Origin: Aldehydirespirator sp965221215
Lineage (GTDB): Bacteria > Actinomycetota > Acidimicrobiia > Acidimicrobiales > Aldehydirespiratoraceae
Length of the DNA: 64,000 nucleotides
Direction: 5' to 3'
Assembly: GCA_965221215.1 (NCBI GenBank)
Contig: OZ244872.1
Span: 2,790,001-2,854,000 of the forward strand
This document shows, piece after piece, positions 8,093-17,387 of the stretch. Below the pieces are notes generated by a model that saw only the letters and a list, made by a program, of their open reading frames with translations, searched no databases and was not told the DNA's origin. The stretch's first letter is position 1. Each line of letters starts with the position of its first letter. Made by a program: the position numbers and the translations under genes.

Positions 8093-8485
8093 CTAGGCGT
8101 TCTTCTCGGAGGCTGATCCGGGAACGTAGGTGCCCTTGTTGCGCCACAGCACCACCTCGTTGCCCCACGGATCGCGGAAGGCGGCGTGGCGGGCGTCGAA
8201 CTCCTCCCAGTAGACCTCGTCCCACATCTTGGTGGCGCCCATCTCCATGGCCACCGCCAGCCGGTCGGGCGGATCATCCACCATCACGTAGATGCGGGGC
8301 ACCGGCCCGGTCACCGGCGTGGTCTCCAGATGGATGCCGAGGTTGGGCTTCACGCCGGGCAGCACCTCGTGGAACTCCCCGGCCGGGCGCCGCTTGTACT
8401 TCCAGTCGAACAGCGTCTCGTAGAACTGCGAGGTGGCCTCGGGGTCGGGGGTGGGCAGGTCCACGAATATGAGGGGATTAACCAT
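8093..8485 (-). CDS. VOC family protein
   Basis: 130 aa, normal for single-domain VOC proteins. Features are NPLIFVDLPTPDPEATSQFYETLFDW near the N-terminus, a central RIYVMVDDPPDRLAVAMEMGA, and the closing FRDPWGNEVVLW. The sequence resembles the 'extradiol dioxygenase-like' VOC group with unknown substrate. It may be cotranscribed with the FGGY kinase and dehydrogenase genes upstream on the same strand (33 bases between stop and start), which would place it in a polyol or sugar-acid pathway, but that is only context. Confidence 0.8.
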   Translation of the reverse strand: MVNPLIFVDLPTPDPEATSQFYETLFDWKYKRRPAGEFHEVLPGVKPNLGIHLETTPVTGPVPRIYVMVDDPPDRLAVAMEMGATKMWDEVYWEEFDARHAAFRDPWGNEVVLWRNKGTYVPGSASEKNA

Positions 8486-8518
8486 GCCGGTCGCTCCTTG
8501 GTGGTGGTTTGTTGGACA

Positions 8519-9841
8519 CTAGACCGGCTCGGCGAGGCGGGCGACGGCGGCGTCGCCCAGGGCCACGAACCGCTCGTAGTTGGCCCGGTAGGCGTCGTCG
8601 GGTGCCGGATCGATCCGGGTCATGGCGGCCAGCGGCCACGAGTCCATGCCGGCCGCGCCGACGCCCTCCCACCAGTCCAGCGCCGCGCCCGCGGCCAGAG
8701 CGCAGCCGTGGGCCGAGAGCTGCTCGGGCCGCTCGGGCATGTCGACGGGCACCTCCAGCACCGACGCCTTGATCGAGCACCACAGGCGGCTGCGGGCCGG
8801 CGACCCCCCGCAGCACATCACGTCCATGTCGACCCCGGCGCGGCGCAGCTCCTCGAGGACGTGCCGCAGGCTGTAGCCGGCCGCCTCCAGCGCCGCCCGG
8901 GCGATCTCGGCTGGGCCGGTGTTGAAGGTCAGACCGTGGATCTCGCCCCGCAGGCGGGGCTCCCATCGGGGTGCTCGCTCGCCGTCGTGATAGGGCAGCA
9001 CCAACACGCCGCCCGCGCCCGGGGCCGCGCCCTCGGCCTGCGTCAACAGTTCCTCAATGGATCGGCCCGAGGCGCCCGACCACCACTCCAAGAGCTGCCC
9101 GTGCCCGTTGGTGGGTCCGCCCACCACCTCCACCCCGCCCACCGGGCTGAAATAGCCAGGGATCTCGGCCGGCCGCTGCGCCGCGGCGACCGCCACGCCC
9201 AGCCCCCCGGTGCGACCGCCGGGGTCGTGACCGCGGCGGGGAGTGCCGAGACCGCCCGCCCAGAAGCTCATGTAGGCGTCGTTGGACCCGCTCACCAGCG
9301 GCGTTCCCTCCGGCAGGCCCAGCGACCCGTCGCAATGACCGATGACGGCGCCCACCTCCACCCGCTCGCCGTACCCCGCGATGGCCTCCTCGCCGGGCCA
9401 CAGTCCCTGGACGTCGCCCGCGCCCAAACAGCGCAGCGCCCAGTCCCAGATCTGGGCGCCGGCCAGCGGACGGCCCGCCTCGTGGCTGAGAAACTCGAGC
9501 TGGGCCAGGTGCTGCCCGGTGCGGTCCAGTCCGACGCCGGCCGGATGCCGACAGGTCGCAGCCCACCCGACCGGGTCAGTACTGCCGTCGTCGGGCAGGG
9601 GCACGGTGGTAGGACTCTGACCGCCGATGCCCACCGCCGCGATCTCCAGCCCGGCGGTATCCACCCTGGCCAGCAGCCGGCCCAACCCTTCGAGCCAAGC
9701 AGCCGGATCAGCCCGCCCCGCAGGCCAAGACCCGGCCCCCCCAAAGGGCTCATACATCCAAAGCTCCACACCCCCGCTGCGCCCCAGCGCCACCGCCCGA
9801 GCCCCCCCAGTACCAAGATCCACCCCAACAACAACACGCAC
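8519..9841 (-). CDS. FGGY-family carbohydrate kinase (xylulokinase-like)
   Basis: 440 aa from a GTG start, slightly short for the family (about 480-520). The N-terminal phosphate-binding motif reads VVGVDLGTGGARAVAL and is followed by AVGIGGQSPTTVPL. SGSNDAYMSFWAGG carries the probable catalytic Asp. The C-terminal ATPase half has VMCCGGSPARSRLWCSIKASVL and ERPEQLSAHGCALAAGAAL. It would phosphorylate a ketose or polyol with ATP. The next gene upstream on the same strand is a zinc polyol/threonine-type dehydrogenase, so the pair probably oxidises a polyol to a ketose and then traps it as the phosphate. Confidence 0.85.
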   Translation of the reverse strand: MRVVVGVDLGTGGARAVALGRSGGVELWMYEPFGGAGSWPAGRADPAAWLEGLGRLLARVDTAGLEIAAVGIGGQSPTTVPLPDDGSTDPVGWAATCRHPAGVGLDRTGQHLAQLEFLSHEAGRPLAGAQIWDWALRCLGAGDVQGLWPGEEAIAGYGERVEVGAVIGHCDGSLGLPEGTPLVSGSNDAYMSFWAGGLGTPRRGHDPGGRTGGLGVAVAAAQRPAEIPGYFSPVGGVEVVGGPTNGHGQLLEWWSGASGRSIEELLTQAEGAAPGAGGVLVLPYHDGERAPRWEPRLRGEIHGLTFNTGPAEIARAALEAAGYSLRHVLEELRRAGVDMDVMCCGGSPARSRLWCSIKASVLEVPVDMPERPEQLSAHGCALAAGAALDWWEGVGAAGMDSWPLAAMTRIDPAPDDAYRANYERFVALGDAAVARLAEPV

Positions 9842-9871
9842 GGGGACCGTCCTTCAACCAGCCAGGCGCGG

Positions 9872-10888
9872 TCAGCCGACCATTACTCGGTAGACGGGCT
9901 CTGAGGTGGCCAGGGTCAGGGCGTCGGCTACTTCGGTGAGGCGGTAGCGGGCTGTTACCAGGCGGTCCAGGTCGGCGGACAGGGCGCCGGACTCCAACAG
10001 GCCTGCAGCTGTTCGCCAGTCCTGGGGCTCTTGGCTGAAGACCCCGATTATCGAGAGTTCGTGATGATGGATGCGGTCGGCGCCGACTGAGGCCATCACG
10101 TCTTTGGGGAAGGCCCCGTAGAGAACCACCGCTCCGGCGTCGTCGCACAGGTCCAGGGCCAGCTCTACTGCGCCAGGCGTGCCCGCGGTGACGAACACGA
10201 TGTCGTGCGCGCCGTGGTGGCCGGCTGTGTCGTCGGGTGCGGTCGCCCAGTCGGCGCCGGCCTCGGTTGCCTCGGCACGGCGCGGCCCGCTGACGTCGAT
10301 CATGCCGACCCGTGATGCGCCCCAGGCCCGGCACAGGGCCAGATGCAGGCGGCCCATGTAGCCCGCACCGATCACCGCCACCCGGTCGCCGGCCCGGAAG
10401 CCGCTCAACCGGACCGAGTGCACCACGCAGGCCAGCGGCTCGCCCATGGCGGCGTGCTCGACGGGGATCTCGCCGACCCGGTAGGTCTGGGCCGCGGCCA
10501 CCCCGACCACTTCGGCCAGACCCGCGCCCATCGAGATGGTTCCGTCGCTCAGGGCGCCGCCCTGGGGCCGCTTGCACAGCGCGCTGCGGCCTCGCCGGCA
10601 CAGGTGGCAGGTGCCGCAGCGGGTGAGCAGGTCCATGGTGACCAGCTCGCCGAGGCGGGGAGTGCCCGGCAGCGGTGCGACCGCCTCGCCTACCTCGATC
10701 ACCCGGCCCGCGGCCTCGTGGCCGGGAGCGACGGGATAGATCGGCTTGGTCCCCTCGAAGAGGCGCCGCTCCATGGTGCACAGGCCGCAGGCGTCCACGG
10801 CCACCAGCACGTCCTCGGGTCCGGCCGCGGGCCGGGGTTCCTCGCGGAGCTCGACTGCTCCCGGTCCGGTTACGACGGCAACCTGCAT
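9872..10888 (-). CDS. zinc-dependent medium-chain alcohol dehydrogenase (polyol/threonine type)
   Basis: 338 aa, typical length. Catalytic zinc ligands are in DACGLCTMERRLF and APGHEAAGRVIEVG (Cys34-His55 region); the structural zinc lobe is CGTCHLCRRGRSALC with four cysteines. The Rossmann motif VIGAGYMGRLHLALCRAWGA marks NAD binding. It resembles sorbitol/L-threonine dehydrogenases. It lies 30 bases upstream of the FGGY kinase gene and 33 bases downstream of the amidohydrolase gene, all on the minus strand, so the three may form one operon. Confidence 0.87.
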   Translation of the reverse strand: MQVAVVTGPGAVELREEPRPAAGPEDVLVAVDACGLCTMERRLFEGTKPIYPVAPGHEAAGRVIEVGEAVAPLPGTPRLGELVTMDLLTRCGTCHLCRRGRSALCKRPQGGALSDGTISMGAGLAEVVGVAAAQTYRVGEIPVEHAAMGEPLACVVHSVRLSGFRAGDRVAVIGAGYMGRLHLALCRAWGASRVGMIDVSGPRRAEATEAGADWATAPDDTAGHHGAHDIVFVTAGTPGAVELALDLCDDAGAVVLYGAFPKDVMASVGADRIHHHELSIIGVFSQEPQDWRTAAGLLESGALSADLDRLVTARYRLTEVADALTLATSEPVYRVMVG

Positions 10889-10921
10889 GATGCTCCCAGC
10901 TAACTGATACTCGGGTAGAGG

Positions 10922-12319
10922 TTAGGCGCAGGGGATGTGGGGCCAGCGGTGCGGGATCTCCAGACCGGCCCTCGACAGCAGCGACCGCTGGGCCTCGGCA
11001 GCCTCGGCGTGGAGGGCGGCCAGATCGACGGTGACACAGGCGCCGTCGCGCACCACCGGCCGGCCGGCCACCACCACATCGCGCACCGAGCGCCCGTCGC
11101 TGCCCCAGACGAGCTGCAGGATGGTCTCGCCCCGCGGGCTCCAGGCCACCGACGAGGTGTCGTGGACCACGATGTCGGCCTGCTTGCCTGCCTCCAGGCT
11201 GCCGATCCGGTCGTCCATGCCGATGGCGGCCGCGCCGGCGACGGTGGCCAGCTCGAAAGCGGTGTGAGCGCCGAAACGCTCGGGGTCAACCCGGGTGTCA
11301 CGGGCCAGGCCGGCGGTCAGCGCCGCCACCGCCAGGATGTCGCAGGTGTCGCCCGCGTTGGAGGCGTCGCAGCCCAGCGCCACCCGCCCGCCCCGCTCCA
11401 CGATCTCGGCGTGGCGACCCTGGCCGCACACGCCCTGGCCCAGCCGCAGATAGGCCCACGGACAGTAGGCGATGGCCGTGGACGTGTTCAGCACCAACTC
11501 CACCTCGGAGTCGTCGAGCCACACTCCGTGGGCCACCAGCAGGTGCGGTCCGAGCACGCCCAGAGCGTCAAGGTGCAACAGGGGCCGGCGCCCGGTGCGA
11601 GCCAGGTATTGCTCGGGATCAGACGAGGTGGGCGACATGTGCATGGTGAGGCCGGTGCCCCGGCTGCGGGCCAGGTCGGCCGCCCCGGCCAACAGTTCGT
11701 CGGAAGCCAGATCGTGGCCCACCAGCGTCACCCACCCCTCAACGAGCCCGCCCGATCCCAGGGCTTCGACCACCTCGCGCTGGCGGTCGAGCACCTCGGC
11801 CGCGGGCGCGGTGAAGGGACCCTCTTCGATGTCCCAGCCCCAGGTGCCCATGGTGCCGCGGATGCCGGCGGTGCGCATCCCGGCCGCAGCCCGGTGCGGG
11901 TGGGCCACCGTGCCCGCCTCCACCACGGTGGTGACGCCGTTGGTGAGGTTCTCGACCGACGACAGCACCGCGGAGAGTTCGTCGTCGTCGCCGGTGTGGG
12001 CGCCGTGGGCAGGGACCGACCACTCGAAGATCGAGGCCCCCGGCGCCAGCAGGTCGGGGATGCAGCTGCGGATCAGCGGGTCGCCGGTGAGGTGCTGGTG
12101 GGCGTTGACCATTCCGGGTGTGACCACGCATCCGGTGGCGTCGATCACCTCGGCCTGCGGGTAGCAGGCGGCCAGTTCGGTGCTGGAGCCGACCGCGGCG
12201 ATCACGTCGCCGGCCACCGCCACCGCCCCTCCGACCAGCACCTCCCGGGCCGGGTTCATGGTCACTACGTCGCCGCCCGACACCAGCAGCGTCGCCGCGC
12301 TCTCGGTACCCGCCCCCAT
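10922..12319 (-). CDS. amidohydrolase, paralogue of the 1198-2592 enzyme
   Basis: 465 aa. Same layout as the first amidohydrolase: N-terminal sandwich, metal motif VNAHQH (His74, His76), LTMHMSPTSSD, a later THG-like VAHGVWLDDSE, and catalytic-type Asp in LGCDASNAGD. As in its paralogue, the residues after the third His read HMSP with no Glu. ATG 12319 is preceded only by a short 27-base gap to the divergent formamidase-like gene. Deamination or hydrolysis of an N-heterocycle is likely; the substrate is unknown. The pair differs along most of the length, so this is an older duplication rather than a recent one. Confidence 0.86.
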   Translation of the reverse strand: MGAGTESAATLLVSGGDVVTMNPAREVLVGGAVAVAGDVIAAVGSSTELAACYPQAEVIDATGCVVTPGMVNAHQHLTGDPLIRSCIPDLLAPGASIFEWSVPAHGAHTGDDDELSAVLSSVENLTNGVTTVVEAGTVAHPHRAAAGMRTAGIRGTMGTWGWDIEEGPFTAPAAEVLDRQREVVEALGSGGLVEGWVTLVGHDLASDELLAGAADLARSRGTGLTMHMSPTSSDPEQYLARTGRRPLLHLDALGVLGPHLLVAHGVWLDDSEVELVLNTSTAIAYCPWAYLRLGQGVCGQGRHAEIVERGGRVALGCDASNAGDTCDILAVAALTAGLARDTRVDPERFGAHTAFELATVAGAAAIGMDDRIGSLEAGKQADIVVHDTSSVAWSPRGETILQLVWGSDGRSVRDVVVAGRPVVRDGACVTVDLAALHAEAAEAQRSLLSRAGLEIPHRWPHIPCA

Positions 12320-12346
12320 CGCGGCCGAGCATAGGCGCAGCCGCCC

Positions 12347-13468
12347 ATGCGAGAATCAGCGGGTGAGGCAACCCCTGTGATTCTGAATCCGGGGCAGGGG
12401 CGCATCGACGGCGAGCACTACCTTCCTGTCACTGCGGAGACCTGCCGGTGGGGCTGGTGGCCGAACCGGCTGGACAATCCGGTGCTGTCGGTGGCCGACG
12501 GCGCGGTGGTCACCGTCGACACTCTGTCGCACGAGGGAATCCTGGAGGACCAGGGCCGCGACCCGGCCGCCTTCTTCGGCGCCCGCGGCGTGCCAGAAGG
12601 CGGCGTGCTCGCCGACGCGGTGGAGCTGGCCCGCGACGTGCCCCACACCTTCGGGGTGGACGGGCCGCATGTGGTGACCGGACCCATCGAGGTGCAGGGG
12701 GCCGAGCCGGGCGACCTGCTGCGGGTGGACATGCTGGGGTTCGCGCCCAGGGTGCCCTACGGGGTCACCTCCAACCGCCACGGCCTCGGCGCGCTGCACG
12801 GCGAGATGCCCGACGGAACCGCGCCCGCAGACACCCTCACACCGGACGCGCCCGGCAGCACCGTGTCGGTGTTCACCGAGGTGGAGGACGACACCGCGGT
12901 GCTGCGCCATAGCGGCGGCGCTGCGGTGCGCTATCCCATCGCCCCGTTTCTGGGCATGGCCGGGGTCGCCCCCGACACCGACCAACCAGTGGCCACCCGT
13001 CCGCCGGGGCGCCACGGCGGCAACCTCGACATCAAGCATCTGGTCAGCGGCACGACCCTGTACCTGCCGGTGCAGACCCCCGGCGCCGGCTTCGCGGCCG
13101 GCGATCCGCACTTCGCGCAGGGCAACGGCGAGGTGGCCCTCACTGCGCTGGAGGGCTCGCTGCGAGCCGATCTGCGGCTGTCGCTGCTGCGGGGCCCCAA
13201 AGCCCGGCGGGCCTGCGGGCTGATCGAGAACCCGATGGGCGAGACCGCGGCCCACTGGATGCCCATCGGCCTTCACGCCGACCTGACCGAGGCGATGCGG
13301 GAGGCGGTCCGCGAGGCGCTGCGCTTCTGTGAGAGCCGACTCGGCCTGCCCCGCCACATCGCCTACGCCTATCTGAGCTGCCGGGCCGACTTCGAGGTCA
13401 CCCAAGTGGTGAACGACGTCAAGGGCGTCCACTGCATGATCCCCAAGCAAGACTTTCCTGGGCTCTGA
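12347..13468 (+). CDS. acetamidase/formamidase family protein
   Basis: 373 aa; homologues of FmdA/AmdA are about 310-410 aa. The central ADAVELARDVPHTFGVDGPHVVTGPIEVQGAEPGDLLRVDML matches the family's conserved 'GP..VEGAEPGDVL.V.I' block. HGGNLDIKHLVSGTTLYLPVQTPGAGFAAGDPHFAQGNGEV is the metal/active-site signature (HGGN, GD-H-QG-GE). It would hydrolyse a short amide to acid and ammonia. The ATG at 12347 has no ribosome site; in-frame GTG 12377 has GGTGAGG eight bases upstream and may be the true start. It is divergent from the amidohydrolase gene. Confidence 0.88.
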   Translation: MRESAGEATPVILNPGQGRIDGEHYLPVTAETCRWGWWPNRLDNPVLSVADGAVVTVDTLSHEGILEDQGRDPAAFFGARGVPEGGVLADAVELARDVPHTFGVDGPHVVTGPIEVQGAEPGDLLRVDMLGFAPRVPYGVTSNRHGLGALHGEMPDGTAPADTLTPDAPGSTVSVFTEVEDDTAVLRHSGGAAVRYPIAPFLGMAGVAPDTDQPVATRPPGRHGGNLDIKHLVSGTTLYLPVQTPGAGFAAGDPHFAQGNGEVALTALEGSLRADLRLSLLRGPKARRACGLIENPMGETAAHWMPIGLHADLTEAMREAVREALRFCESRLGLPRHIAYAYLSCRADFEVTQVVNDVKGVHCMIPKQDFPGL

Positions 13469-13482
13469 CGCGACGCGACCCG

Positions 13483-15789
13483 CTAGCGGTGGCTGCCCTC
13501 CACGTTGAGCTCGGGCAGGATCCGGTCGAGCCAGCGGGGCAGCCACCAATTGCGGGCCCCGAGCAATTCCATGGTGGAGGGCACGATCAGCATGCGCACC
13601 AGGCTGGCATCGGCCGCCACCGCCGCGGCCAGGCCGACGCCGAACATCTTGATGGCCCGCTGGTCCTCGAACACGAAGCTCCCGAACACGAACACCATGA
13701 TGAGCGCGGCGGCGGTGATCACTCTGGCCGTGAGGGCCAGGCCGTCGGCGACGGAGTTCACCGCGTCGCCGGTGCGCTCGAACTCCTCCTTCATGCGCGA
13801 CAGCAAAAACACCTCGTAGTCCATCGACAGGCCGAACAGCACCGCGAAGAGCATCATCGGCATGAACGGCTCGATCGGGCCCGGCTCGATCCCCACCACA
13901 CCGCCGAGCCAGCCCCACTGGAACACGGCCACCAGCACGCCGTAGGCCGCGCCGATCGACAGCATGTTCATGATGACCGCCTTCAGCGGCACCACCAGCG
14001 AGCGGAAGACCGCCATCAGCAGAATGAACGACGCTCCCAGCACGGCCGCGAAGAACACCGCGGTGCGCGACTTCAGGAAGTCGCTCACGTCGGCCTTGAC
14101 CGCCACCAGACCAGTGATCGCAGGCTCGAGGTCGGTGCCCGCGGTCGCCGACGGGATCACCACGCTGCGAAGATGCTTGACGAGGGCCTCGGTCTCGGCC
14201 GCCTGGGGGCCGGTGGTCGGGCGCACCTCGATGGCGGCCGCGGTGGGCGCCACGGCGCGATTGGGAATGGGCGGACTGACAAAGCGGACGCCGTCGGTGG
14301 CCCCAAGGGCCTGCGCCAGGCCGCCGAGTTCGGCCATCTGAGCGGTGCCCGACACCTCGGTCACCACCACCAGCGGGCCGTTGGCGCCCGCCCCGAAGCC
14401 GTCGACCAGAAGGTCGTAGGCCGCCCGAGTGGTGGTCTCGGGGCCGTAGTTGCTCTCGTCGGCAAAGCCGAAGCGCAGCACCAGCACCGGCGCGGCCAGC
14501 AGCAGCAACAGCAGGGTGCCGCCCACCGCGAACGCCCACGGCCGGGCTTGCACCGTCCGGCTGAGCCGGTACCAGCCGGTCTCTCGCAGCGGCCGCGGTT
14601 GGCGCGGCCTCAACCTGCGCCGCAGCGGGTTGCTGTCCCGCCCGAACATTCCCGCCGCCAGCACGATCACCGCCACCGGCACCGCGGCGGCCGCCAGCGG
14701 TTCGATGCCGGCCCCGAAGCCGAATAGGGCCACGCTCAGCAGCGCCGCCGCCACCATGCCTCGCACCCGGGTGGTGGTGATCCGGTCGCCGAGCAGAGCG
14801 ATGAGCGACGGCAGCAGCGTCACCGAGCCGACCATGACCACCGCCACCGTTGCCGCCGCGGCCAGGCCGAAGCCGGTCACGAACGGGATCCCGATGAACA
14901 GCATCCCCAGCAGCGACACGACCACGGTCGCTCCCGCGAATATGACCGACCGGCCGGCCGAGTCGAGCGCCACCACCAAGGCCTGCTCGCGCCCGTGTCC
15001 ATCGTTCAGGGCATCCCGGTAGCGGGTGATGATGAACAGGGCGTAATCGATGCCGACGCCCAGCCCGATCATCAGGCCGATGGCCGGCGCGAAGTCGGGC
15101 ACGGTCATGAAGTTGCTGAACACGACGATGGAGGCCGCGCCGATCCCGACCGTCACCAGGGCCGCAGCCACCGTGGCCCCCATGGCCATCACCGAGCCCA
15201 GCACTGCGATCAGCACGAAGATGGCGAAGGCGAGGCCGATCGCCTCCGACTCGGGCGGCCGCAACTCGGCGAACCAGATCCCGCCGACCTCCACCTGCAG
15301 ACCCTCGATGGAGTGCAGGTCCAACTCGTCGATCAGGCCCTCGATGGTCCTGCCCATGTCCTGGGCCTCGGTGCCGCTCGTGCCGGGCGGGAGGCTCACG
15401 TCCGCATAGGCGATCCGTCCCGCGTGGTCCCCGTCTTGGGCTATCCGCAGCGCTCCCACGAACGGGTCGTACGGCGTGACGACCTCGGTGTCCTCCAGGG
15501 CCTCCACCTGAGCGAACAACTCGCTCATCGCCGATCTCACAACGGGATCGTCGACGCCCTGCTCGGCCCGGAACACGATGGTCCCGGCGGGGCCGGCCCC
15601 CGCGCCGGAGAAGTGCTGCTCGAGAAGGCCGTTGCCGTCGTGGCTCTCGGTGCCGGCGATAGCCAGGTCGCCGCTGTAGGCCTCGCCGAAGCTGCGGGAT
15701 GCCCCCAACGCCAGGAACAGCACGACGAGCCAGACCACCACGCCGCGCCAAGGATGGCGGAAACACCATCGAGCCAGCGACGCGTACAT
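13483..15789 (-). CDS. MMPL-family RND transporter
   Basis: 768 aa with two repeats of six membrane spans: one after the first large external domain (about residues 185-340) and one in the C-terminal half. Characteristic stretches are MIGLGVGIDYALFIITRYRDAL and MMLFAVLFGLSMDYEVFLLSRMKEEF, the paired GxxxDY-type motifs that bind the coupling protons. A helix that follows the first span set runs into a cytoplasmic/linker region and then another membrane helix. MMPL proteins export lipids, lipopeptides or drugs using the proton gradient. It follows the MFS gene at a distance of 61 bases and may belong to the same run. The substrate is unknown; a lipid product is possible given the PKS further along. 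Confidence 0.88.
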   Translation of the reverse strand: MYASLARWCFRHPWRGVVVWLVVLFLALGASRSFGEAYSGDLAIAGTESHDGNGLLEQHFSGAGAGPAGTIVFRAEQGVDDPVVRSAMSELFAQVEALEDTEVVTPYDPFVGALRIAQDGDHAGRIAYADVSLPPGTSGTEAQDMGRTIEGLIDELDLHSIEGLQVEVGGIWFAELRPPESEAIGLAFAIFVLIAVLGSVMAMGATVAAALVTVGIGAASIVVFSNFMTVPDFAPAIGLMIGLGVGIDYALFIITRYRDALNDGHGREQALVVALDSAGRSVIFAGATVVVSLLGMLFIGIPFVTGFGLAAAATVAVVMVGSVTLLPSLIALLGDRITTTRVRGMVAAALLSVALFGFGAGIEPLAAAAVPVAVIVLAAGMFGRDSNPLRRRLRPRQPRPLRETGWYRLSRTVQARPWAFAVGGTLLLLLLAAPVLVLRFGFADESNYGPETTTRAAYDLLVDGFGAGANGPLVVVTEVSGTAQMAELGGLAQALGATDGVRFVSPPIPNRAVAPTAAAIEVRPTTGPQAAETEALVKHLRSVVIPSATAGTDLEPAITGLVAVKADVSDFLKSRTAVFFAAVLGASFILLMAVFRSLVVPLKAVIMNMLSIGAAYGVLVAVFQWGWLGGVVGIEPGPIEPFMPMMLFAVLFGLSMDYEVFLLSRMKEEFERTGDAVNSVADGLALTARVITAAALIMVFVFGSFVFEDQRAIKMFGVGLAAAVAADASLVRMLIVPSTMELLGARNWWLPRWLDRILPELNVEGSHR

Positions 15790-15850
15790 CGCCAGGAAGC
15801 CTAATGATCAACCGTGGAGACCGGGAGCAGCCGTTCAGGAAGAGCCGGAC

Positions 15851-17059
15851 TCAGCCAGACTGAGCTTGCGGAGCGTCCGGACCCGAGGCCGGCACCGTGC
15901 CCCGGATGCGCAGCCGGCCCACCAGCACCAGCACCAGCACAGCCAGGCCGACCGCCGCCCAAGTCGGCCCCGACCCGAGACTGTCGTACATCCAGGCCGC
16001 GGGAAGCGCCGCGATGGCCGCCCCGGCCACCTCGGCCGCGCCCATCAACCCCAAGGCGGCGGCCTGACGCTGCTCGTGCACGGCCCGAGCCACCACCGCG
16101 TGGGCCGCGGTGAAGCCGTAGCCGTCGGCGAAGCCCACCAGCGTCATCACCACCACTATCGGGATCACGCCGCCGATGACGCCCAGGGTCATCGTGCTCA
16201 GACTCACCGTCACCAGCCCGGCCATCGTCACCCGCACCGGCCCCACCCGGTCGGCCAGCCGGCCCGCCCGGGTGCCCACCAGCATGATCGGCAGCGCAAC
16301 CATGGTGAAGGCGATGCCGGTCATCGCCGCGCCCGCGCCCCGGTCGGCGAACATCACCGGCAGCACCGCCTCCCAGGCGCCGATCATCATGAAGTAGCCG
16401 CCGACGATGACCAGCGCCCCCTGGAGGCGCCGGCCCCGCAGCAGATCGAACGACGTGGCCCGGCCCGAGCGGTCGAGCAGGCCGCGGTCGGCGGGCAGGC
16501 GCACCGCCACCGGCAGGAACGCCAGCATGGCCACCGCGAACACGGCGAAGGGCAGGCGGATCCCTCCCACCCACACCAGCAGCGCGGTGAGCGAGGGACC
16601 GAAGATGAACCCCGTCGTCTCGGCCACCACCATGCGGCCGAGGTTCTCCCCGGCCCTCACCGGATCGTGAACCGAGGCGGCCCGGCGCACGCCCGGCAGG
16701 ATGAGACCTCCCGCGAATCCCAGCGCAGCCCGGCTCAGTATCCACACCGACAGGTCGACGGCGAAGACCATCATTCCCATGGCCGCCGCGCTGAGCGCGA
16801 TCCCGGCAGTGGCCATGATCCGGGAATGTCCGACGTCGGCCAGCCGGGCCAGGGTCACCTGCGACACGAAGGCGGCCACGAAGCCGCTGGCCACCATGAT
16901 CCCGATCCCCGCTCCGCTGAAGCCCAACTCGTCGCGCAGCTCGCCCAGCACGGTGACGATCCCGCCGATGCCCCCGGCGGTGACCCCCATCAGCAGCTGG
17001 AAGGGCAGCAGCTCGCGATCCGACCCGCGGCGCGGCGGGGCGCCGGGCCTGCGGGTCAT
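15851..17059 (-). CDS. MFS transporter
   Basis: 402 aa from ATG 17059 (MTRRPGAPPRRGSD). A longer frame reaches 17200 but its N-terminus is low-complexity Arg/Ser sequence overlapping the upstream gene. About twelve hydrophobic spans are visible, with the loop 2-3 motif VTLARLADVGHSRIMATAGIAL (relative of the MFS G-x-L-a-D-r-x-G-r signature) and a second-half counterpart RAGRLADRVGPVRV. The start follows the stop of the small ferredoxin-like-fold gene by four bases, so it sits in the Rieske/aldolase/DUF1989 operon and may import its substrate or export a product. Confidence 0.86.
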   Translation of the reverse strand: MTRRPGAPPRRGSDRELLPFQLLMGVTAGGIGGIVTVLGELRDELGFSGAGIGIMVASGFVAAFVSQVTLARLADVGHSRIMATAGIALSAAAMGMMVFAVDLSVWILSRAALGFAGGLILPGVRRAASVHDPVRAGENLGRMVVAETTGFIFGPSLTALLVWVGGIRLPFAVFAVAMLAFLPVAVRLPADRGLLDRSGRATSFDLLRGRRLQGALVIVGGYFMMIGAWEAVLPVMFADRGAGAAMTGIAFTMVALPIMLVGTRAGRLADRVGPVRVTMAGLVTVSLSTMTLGVIGGVIPIVVVMTLVGFADGYGFTAAHAVVARAVHEQRQAAALGLMGAAEVAGAAIAALPAAWMYDSLGSGPTWAAVGLAVLVLVLVGRLRIRGTVPASGPDAPQAQSG

Positions 17060-17063
17060 AGAT

Positions 17064-17378
17064 TCAGACCTCTTTGAGCAGCTGGTCGCTGGTCTGGCCC
17101 GAGACGAACAGCTCGCTGCCAGCCTTGAGGATCTCCCGGTATCCCTCCTCGGCGGGCAGGCGCTCCAGAAACTCGTCGAGCTCGGCGAGGCTGGGCGCAT
17201 CGATCATCCAGTACACCCGGCCGTAGGCGCCGTAGGCCTCCATCCAGGAGGTGACCGTCACCCGCTCGGGGTCGGCCGCGGCCATGTAGCCGGTGTAGCG
17301 CTCGATCCACTGCCTCACCCGGGCCACGTCGCTGGAATCGACCTGGGCTTTGCGCACCATCCTCACCATCGCAGTCAT
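17064..17378 (-). CDS. small alpha/beta-barrel-like protein of unknown function
   Basis: 104 aa. It reads as alternating strands and helices (VRMVRKAQVDSSDVARVRQWIERYTGY, VTVTSWMEAYGAYGRVYWMIDAPSLAELDEFLERL, EGYREILKAGSELF), the pattern of dimeric alpha/beta-barrel (NIPSNAP/ABM-like) proteins. I do not recognise a precise family. It sits between the DUF1989 gene (9 bases) and the MFS gene (4 bases), so it is translated as part of the Rieske operon and may act as a small monooxygenase-like or chaperone subunit; that is inference. Confidence 0.6.
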   Translation of the reverse strand: MTAMVRMVRKAQVDSSDVARVRQWIERYTGYMAAADPERVTVTSWMEAYGAYGRVYWMIDAPSLAELDEFLERLPAEEGYREILKAGSELFVSGQTSDQLLKEV

Positions 17379-17387
17379 TCTCCCCTG

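Noticed and set aside
12356..15811. 1151-codon minus-strand frame spanning formamidase and MMPL genes
   Set aside because: Both annotated genes have full domain motifs in other frames; this frame is compositional.
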